In this document: positions 5,820 through 9,499 of the stretch, piece by piece
How positions within the stretch are numbered: position 1 is the stretch's first letter
Layout: the number at the start of each line of letters is the position of its first letter
Source: DATGLE01 sp035294325
GTDB lineage: Bacteria; Chloroflexota; Ktedonobacteria; Ktedonobacterales; Ktedonobacteraceae
Direction of reading: 5' to 3'
Length of the DNA stretch: 9,499 bases
NCBI GenBank assembly: GCA_035294325.1
Contig: DATGLE010000299.1
Span: forward strand, 1 to 9,499
Notes under the pieces: generated by a model
Databases searched by the model: none
What the model saw: only the letters and a program-made list of their open reading frames with translations
What the model was told of the DNA's origin: nothing
Made by a program: the position numbers and the translations under genes

Positions 5820-6129
5820 AGAGTGGTAGAAGAGGAAAATTTTTGCTGGATGTGCCGTATATTAGCCTGATTGGAGGAGGGGATATTGTAATCCTCTCCG
5901 TCAGGGATCTTAGCATGCTACGTAGTTCCTCTTCTGACCAATCGCCGTTTGAAAATTCCGCCCAGTCAAGTTTGATTTGATATACGAGATTCAGCAAGCC
6001 AGGATCACCAGATTTATCTATATCCCAGGTTTTAGCGAAAAACCAGTCCTCAAAATCATGAAGAGAAATTTCACCCGCAAGATACGATAGCAGGTGATCA
6101 CGTATTTCGAATTCGAGGGAATGTTGCAT
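5767..6129 (-). CDS. Small acidic hypothetical protein, divergent partner A
   Basis: I do not know a named family for this 120-residue protein. The core FEIRDHLLSYLAGEISLHDF (7-26), EDWFFAKTWDI (27-37) and WSEEELRSML (64-73) looks like a compact acidic helical protein, a type I recall among small conserved hypotheticals of Chloroflexota. The residues after about 80 are less protein-like, and the last 17 overlap the DUF6941-like gene. I place the start at 6129 (MQHSLEF) rather than at the ATG six codons upstream, because GGGAGG (6142-6137) lies exactly seven bases before it. That start shares CATG 6127-6130 with the divergent gene. A promoter with a 17-bp spacer lies at 6211-6183. No signal peptide or membrane segment is seen. 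Confidence 0.72.
   Translation of the reverse strand: MQHSLEFEIRDHLLSYLAGEISLHDFEDWFFAKTWDIDKSGDPGLLNLVYQIKLDWAEFSNGDWSEEELRSMLRSLTERITISPPPIRLIYGTSSKNFPLLPLSIRSDRSAGIKFSVVRG
6094..6116. promoter_or_regulatory. Two short palindromes before the plus-strand partner B gene
   Basis: GTGATCAC (6094-6101) and TCGAATTCGA (6107-6116) are perfect palindromes five bases apart. They lie just before the Shine-Dalgarno of the plus-strand gene and inside the start of the minus-strand gene. They could be operator half-sites for autoregulation. Short palindromes also occur by chance. Confidence 0.2.
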
Positions 6130-6448
6130 GGTTGAGCCTCCCATCAAGCGCGTCAGGGCAGATGAAATGCGTAAGCTATTTAATGATAGTGGATACTGGG
6201 AGCAATATCAAAAGGGACAGCTTCAATCTGTATTACGGAAAAGCAAGCATCCCAGTTCCCCTCTAGCAAACGAACCTTTTTGCACACAAAGTCAGTATAT
6301 AACATACGTCAACAATCAGGGAGAAAAAGTTGCAGGAGTTCATCAATATCTTCGCCCAGATGGAACTATTGGTCTCTCAGGCCGTCCAGATCCAAAAGAG
6401 GTATATAAGGATGGAGTACTATATATAATTGAAACAAGCACACCATAA
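6128..6448 (+). CDS. Small hypothetical protein, divergent partner B
   Basis: This 106-residue protein belongs to no family I can name. Its C-terminal half carries VAGVHQYLRPDGTIGLSG (68-85), then RPDPKEVYKDGVLYII, a pattern that I recall in small conserved bacterial hypotheticals; GYWEQY (22-27) and HPSSP (41-45) precede it. No signal peptide or membrane helix is seen. ATG 6128 has GAGGGA (6115-6120) seven bases upstream, inside the first codons of the divergent gene. I did not find a convincing promoter for it. It uses many AT-rich codons, including several ATA isoleucines, unlike the enzymes to either side. Such a tight divergent arrangement would suit an autoregulated pair such as toxin and antitoxin or effector and immunity, but nothing in the sequence proves this. 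Confidence 0.72.
   Translation: MVEPPIKRVRADEMRKLFNDSGYWEQYQKGQLQSVLRKSKHPSSPLANEPFCTQSQYITYVNNQGEKVAGVHQYLRPDGTIGLSGRPDPKEVYKDGVLYIIETSTP
6183..6211 (-). promoter_or_regulatory. Promoter of the partner A gene, inside partner B
   Basis: On the minus strand, TTGATA (6211-6206) and TATCAT (6188-6183) are separated by exactly 17 bp, and each box matches consensus at 5 of 6. The start would be near 6176, giving a leader of about 45 nt before the ATG at 6129. The whole promoter is within the first third of the divergent coding sequence. Confidence 0.6.
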
Positions 6449-6488
6449 TATCGTGTTATATCAATGGCACAGATTGCGCAGGGAGCTA

Positions 6489-6517
6489 AAGACAAATGTG
6501 CGCCGCCTTGTTATAAT
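6489..6517 (+). promoter_or_regulatory. Promoter of the pfp-deoB-GNAT operon
   Basis: A perfect TATAAT (6512-6517) stands 17 bp after AAGACA (6489-6494, 4 of 6 matches to TTGACA). The start would be near 6524, with a leader of about 35 nt to the TTG start codon at 6559. Confidence 0.65.
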
Positions 6518-6558
6518 GTGACCAGGAGAGCATCACCACAATCATTCGAGGGAATCTC

Positions 6559-7770
6559 TTGGCATCGACATTACGTGGGAATTTGATTATTGGACAATCA
6601 GGCGGCGCAACTGCTGTCATCAACGCCAGCCTCGCCGGCGCGGTTGAGGCGGCGCTGGCCGATGGGCGCATCGATGGCATTTATGGCATGCGCTACGGCA
6701 TCGAAGGGCTGCTTAAAGAAGAGATCATTGATCTGCGCCGGCAGCCCGCCGCGCTCTGGCCGCGCCTGCTGTACACCCCATCGGCGGCGCTCGGCTCCTG
6801 CCGCTACAAGCTGCAAGAGCATGATTCCGAACGCGCGCTCGATATATTACGCCGCTACAACGTGCGCTACCTGCTCTACATCGGCGGCAACGATTCGGCG
6901 GATACCGCCCACCGCCTGGCGCAGGCCGCGCAGCGCAGCGGCTATGAACTCTCAACCATCAGCATCCCCAAGACCATCGACAACGACCTGCCCTTTACCG
7001 ACCACTGCCCCGGCTACGGCAGCGCGGCCCGTTTCATCGCCCTGGCAACGATGGATTCGACGATGAACACCATCTCTATCCCCTGGCACTATCCTGTCAA
7101 GGTGATCGAGACGATGGGGCGCGATGCCGGATGGCTGGCCGTCTCCTCGGCGCTGGGCAAGCGCGACGAGAACGATGCCCCGCATATCATTCTTGTACCC
7201 GAGCAGCGCTTCGTCGCGGATCGCTTTCTAGCGCAGGTCGAGGCTGTCTACCGGCGCATCGGCTACGTGATTGTCGCCGCAGCAGAGACGATTCGCGATG
7301 AGCAGGGGCAGGCGCTCGGCGCCGCCGGGCAGGTCGGCACGGATGCCTTCCAGCATCCACTGCTCAGCGGGACGGCGGAATACCTGGTCGACCTGGTCAA
7401 AAAGCAGTTGAAGCTGCGCGCGCGCTTCGATAAGCCCGGCGACCTGCAACGTATGGCCTCCAACTGCGTCTCGGCCACTGATCGAGACGAAGCCTATCTG
7501 GTGGGGCGGATGGGCGTGCATGCCGTGCTCGATGGCGAAAGCGATAAGATGGTGACGCTGGTGCGATATAATGAGCCACGCTACCATTGTACGACAGGAC
7601 TGGCGGATCTCGCCCAGGTAGCCAACGAGCAGCGCCTGCTGCCGGATGAGTACCTGGACGCAAGCAAAACGATGGTCACGCAGGCGTTCTACGATTACGC
7701 TCTGCCGCTGATCGGCGAACCGCTGCCACAGCATGCGCGATTAGAACTAACGAAGGTACAGCAACCATGA
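6559..7770 (+). CDS. pfp: Pyrophosphate-dependent 6-phosphofructokinase
   Basis: It phosphorylates fructose 6-phosphate to fructose 1,6-bisphosphate, a reaction that is reversible when PPi is the donor. The protein has 403 residues. Motifs in order are IGQSGGATAVINASLAG (11-27), YIGGNDSAD (107-115), SIPKTIDNDLPFTD (135-148), PGYGSAARF (151-159), ETMGRDAGWLA (184-194) and YLVGRMGVHAVLDG (313-326). The GGNDS in place of GGDGS, and PKTIDND in place of PGTIDND, are the accepted signs of PPi rather than ATP use: Asp112 replaces the glycine that admits ATP, and Lys138 is typical of PPi enzymes. The start is TTG 6559 with GAGGGA at 6548-6553. The gene is first of a three-gene operon and overlaps deoB by ATGA. 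Confidence 0.93.
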   Translation: MASTLRGNLIIGQSGGATAVINASLAGAVEAALADGRIDGIYGMRYGIEGLLKEEIIDLRRQPAALWPRLLYTPSAALGSCRYKLQEHDSERALDILRRYNVRYLLYIGGNDSADTAHRLAQAAQRSGYELSTISIPKTIDNDLPFTDHCPGYGSAARFIALATMDSTMNTISIPWHYPVKVIETMGRDAGWLAVSSALGKRDENDAPHIILVPEQRFVADRFLAQVEAVYRRIGYVIVAAAETIRDEQGQALGAAGQVGTDAFQHPLLSGTAEYLVDLVKKQLKLRARFDKPGDLQRMASNCVSATDRDEAYLVGRMGVHAVLDGESDKMVTLVRYNEPRYHCTTGLADLAQVANEQRLLPDEYLDASKTMVTQAFYDYALPLIGEPLPQHARLELTKVQQP

Positions 7771-8948
7771 CAACGATACAGCGCGCCATCGTGGTCGTGC
7801 TCGATGGCGTGGGCGCGGGAGCCAATCCCGACGCCGCCGCTTATGGCGACGAAGGGGCCAGTTCGCTCGAACACTGCGCTCAGGCCATCGGGGGCCTCGA
7901 ACTTCCACACCTGGGCAGCATCGGCCTGGGCAATATCACGCCCATCCCGGGCACGCCGCCGCGCCGCGATGCCGCAGGCTCCTATGGCCGCATGGCATCG
8001 ATGACGGCGGGCAAAGATAGCACCGCCGGGCACTGGGAGATGACCGGCGTCATCCTCCAGAAGCCCCTGCCCACCTACCCGCATGGCTTCCCTGCCGATC
8101 TCGTCGCAGCTTTTGAGCAGGCCATCGGACGCAGGGTGATCGGCAATAAGGCCGCCTCCGGTACCGAGATCATTAAAGAACTGGGCGAGGAGCATATGCG
8201 CGCCGGCCGCCCCATCCTCTACACCTCGGCGGATAGCGTCTTCCAGGTCGCGGCGCACGAGGATATTATTCCGCCGGAGGAACTGTATCATATCTGCGAA
8301 ATCGCGCGCCAAATGCTTACCGGCGATCATGCCGTCGGGCGCGTGATCGCCCGCCCATTCACGGGAACGCCGGGCGCGTTCACACGAACCGAGCGCCGCC
8401 GCGACTTTTCGCTGGCACCCCCGGGCACAACGCTGCTCGATCTGCTCCAGGCCGCCGGCAAAGACGTGATCGGCGTCGGCAAGATCGAGGATCTTTTTGC
8501 CGGACGCGGCCTGACAGAGAGCGAGCATACAGGCACGAATCGCGAGAGCATGGCCGCAACGCTGCGCCGGTTGGAACGAAACTTCGCCGGCCTGCTCTTC
8601 GTTAATCTGGTAGAATTCGATATGCTCTGGGGCCATCGTCGTGATAGTCAGGGCTATGCTCAGGCGTTGCGCGAGGTGGATGACTGGTTCGCCCGCGTGC
8701 AGCGAATGATGCAGCCTGGCGACGCCATCTTCTTTACCGCCGATCATGGCGTCGATCCCACCTATCGCGGAACCGATCATACGCGTGAATGCGTGCCGCT
8801 GCTCACCTATGGTGAGCCGCTGCGCGCGGGCGTCGATCTTGGCTTGCGCGCTACCTTCGCCGATCTCGGTCAAACGCTGGCGCAAGCATTCGGCGTTGGT
8901 CCCCTGCCGGCGGGAACGAGCTTTGCACACGAGTTAGGACTGCTATGA
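7767..8948 (+). CDS. deoB: Phosphopentomutase
   Basis: It interconverts ribose 1-phosphate and ribose 5-phosphate (and the deoxy forms), linking nucleoside breakdown to the pentose phosphate pathway. The 393-residue protein has the alkaline-phosphatase-like core with the two-manganese site: Asp13 (VVLDGVGAG), AGKDSTAGHWEMTG (81-94) with the phosphorylated Thr86, NLVEFDMLWGHRRD (280-293) with Asp285 and His290, TADHG (324-328) with Asp326 and His327, and TDHTRE (336-341) with His338. These correspond to Asp13, Thr85, Asp286, Asp327, His328 and His339 of the Bacillus cereus enzyme. The cap domain occupies roughly 100-220. Its ATG lies in the ATGA overlap with pfp (7767-7770), and it overlaps the next gene in the same way, so translation of all three is probably coupled. 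Confidence 0.95.
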   Translation: MTTIQRAIVVVLDGVGAGANPDAAAYGDEGASSLEHCAQAIGGLELPHLGSIGLGNITPIPGTPPRRDAAGSYGRMASMTAGKDSTAGHWEMTGVILQKPLPTYPHGFPADLVAAFEQAIGRRVIGNKAASGTEIIKELGEEHMRAGRPILYTSADSVFQVAAHEDIIPPEELYHICEIARQMLTGDHAVGRVIARPFTGTPGAFTRTERRRDFSLAPPGTTLLDLLQAAGKDVIGVGKIEDLFAGRGLTESEHTGTNRESMAATLRRLERNFAGLLFVNLVEFDMLWGHRRDSQGYAQALREVDDWFARVQRMMQPGDAIFFTADHGVDPTYRGTDHTRECVPLLTYGEPLRAGVDLGLRATFADLGQTLAQAFGVGPLPAGTSFAHELGLL

Positions 8949-9499
8949 CTGAGATACAACACCACAATAAGACCAGGACGGCGCAGGGGCCGCTCTTATA
9001 CGGGGAACGCATCGTATTGCGCCGCCCGGTTATGGCCGATGCCACTAACGTTTTTAACTGGGAGCGAGACGATGAGGTCTGGCGCTACGATCCCCACCGT
9101 CCTTACTCGCGCACTCTGGAGGAGTTTCTGCCATTATTCGAGCGCAACTATGTGCGCGGCAATGGCAGGCAATTCTGGTTCATCATCGATGACGAGACGC
9201 ATACTCCCATCGGCACGATTACCTATTTTAACCTCGACCCGCGCGCCGGGCAGGTCGAGATAGGGTTGGGCCTGGGCAATAAAGCACGCTGGGGCCAGGG
9301 CTACGGGCCGGAAGCGATTCGCACGCTGGTGCGTTATCTCTTCACCTTCCCCGGCCTCATACGCGTCTATGCCGAGACGGCGCTGGCTAACCGGCCAGCG
9401 CGCCGCGCCTTCGCCAAAGCGCAATTTGTCGAGGTCGGCCAGATCTACGATCCCCGCAGTTCCGGCGATCCCTGGGTACTTCTGGAAATCTGGAAATCA
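8945..9499 (+). CDS. RimJ/RimL-type GNAT acetyltransferase, 3' end outside the window
   Basis: From ATG 8945 the frame stays open for 185 codons to the window edge, so the stop codon lies just beyond it. The protein has the GNAT pattern of the RimJ/RimL subgroup (Acetyltransf_3-like): GERIVLRRPVMADATNVFNW (20-39), GTITYFNLDPR (90-100), EIGLGL (105-110), the acetyl-CoA loop KARWGQGYGPEAI (113-125), and AETALANRPARRAFAKAQF (143-161). Members acetylate N-terminal amines or small molecules; the substrate is unknown here. The gene starts within the stop codon of deoB (ATGA, 8945-8948), so it is the third gene of the pfp-deoB operon. It probably ends soon after the window edge, judging by the usual length. 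Confidence 0.88.
   Translation, partial: MTEIQHHNKTRTAQGPLLYGERIVLRRPVMADATNVFNWERDDEVWRYDPHRPYSRTLEEFLPLFERNYVRGNGRQFWFIIDDETHTPIGTITYFNLDPRAGQVEIGLGLGNKARWGQGYGPEAIRTLVRYLFTFPGLIRVYAETALANRPARRAFAKAQFVEVGQIYDPRSSGDPWVLLEIWKS

Noticed and set aside
6129..6147. Upstream ATG at 6147 as start of the minus-strand partner A gene.
   Set aside because: The ATG at 6129 has GGGAGG at the ideal distance, whereas the upstream one would lie before that site.
7695..8930. Long minus-strand open frame (411 codons) opposite deoB.
   Set aside because: It is a GC-driven shadow of phosphopentomutase, without recognisable domains.
1..9499. CRISPR arrays, insertion sequences, phage genes or rRNA.
   Set aside because: No regularly spaced direct repeats, transposase or integrase motifs, or rRNA segments were seen.

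Overview
The window looks like chromosomal DNA of a free-living bacterium with moderately high GC. Chloroflexota, perhaps Ktedonobacteria, is my best guess. It rests on the style of the proteins (a DUF6941-like protein, a GGNDS-type pyrophosphate phosphofructokinase, CoxG and MOSC proteins, many small hypotheticals) and on clear Shine-Dalgarno and sigma-A-type promoter sequences. No 16S or other marker gene is present, so this assignment is inference.

Layout. Positions 1-170 hold what looks like an N-terminal remnant of a DUF885-like gene ending just before the 3' end of tRNA-His (minus strand), which has a near-ideal promoter. Then come cysE (serine O-acetyltransferase), a perfect 35-bp inverted repeat, a MOSC protein coupled by overlap to a CoxG-like SRPBCC protein whose stop codon lies in the loop of a 20-bp perfect hairpin, an aldo/keto reductase, and a convergent nucleoside hydrolase. 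Between the last two is a REP-like hairpin. A GNAT acetyltransferase with its own promoter follows.

From about 5237 to 6510 the DNA is visibly richer in AT. It holds three small genes of unknown function: a DUF6941-like protein with a strong promoter, and two divergent genes whose start codons share a single CATG. Each of the two has its Shine-Dalgarno inside the other gene, and the minus-strand gene has a good promoter inside the plus-strand gene. This pair is the best candidate here for something undescribed.

The right end is a tightly coupled operon: PPi-dependent phosphofructokinase (TTG start), phosphopentomutase and a RimJ/RimL-type acetyltransferase that runs off the window. Consecutive genes overlap by ATGA. 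Nucleoside hydrolase, phosphopentomutase and phosphofructokinase together suggest pentose and nucleoside salvage feeding glycolysis. MOSC and CoxG are families tied to molybdenum enzymes, but no molybdoenzyme is present here.
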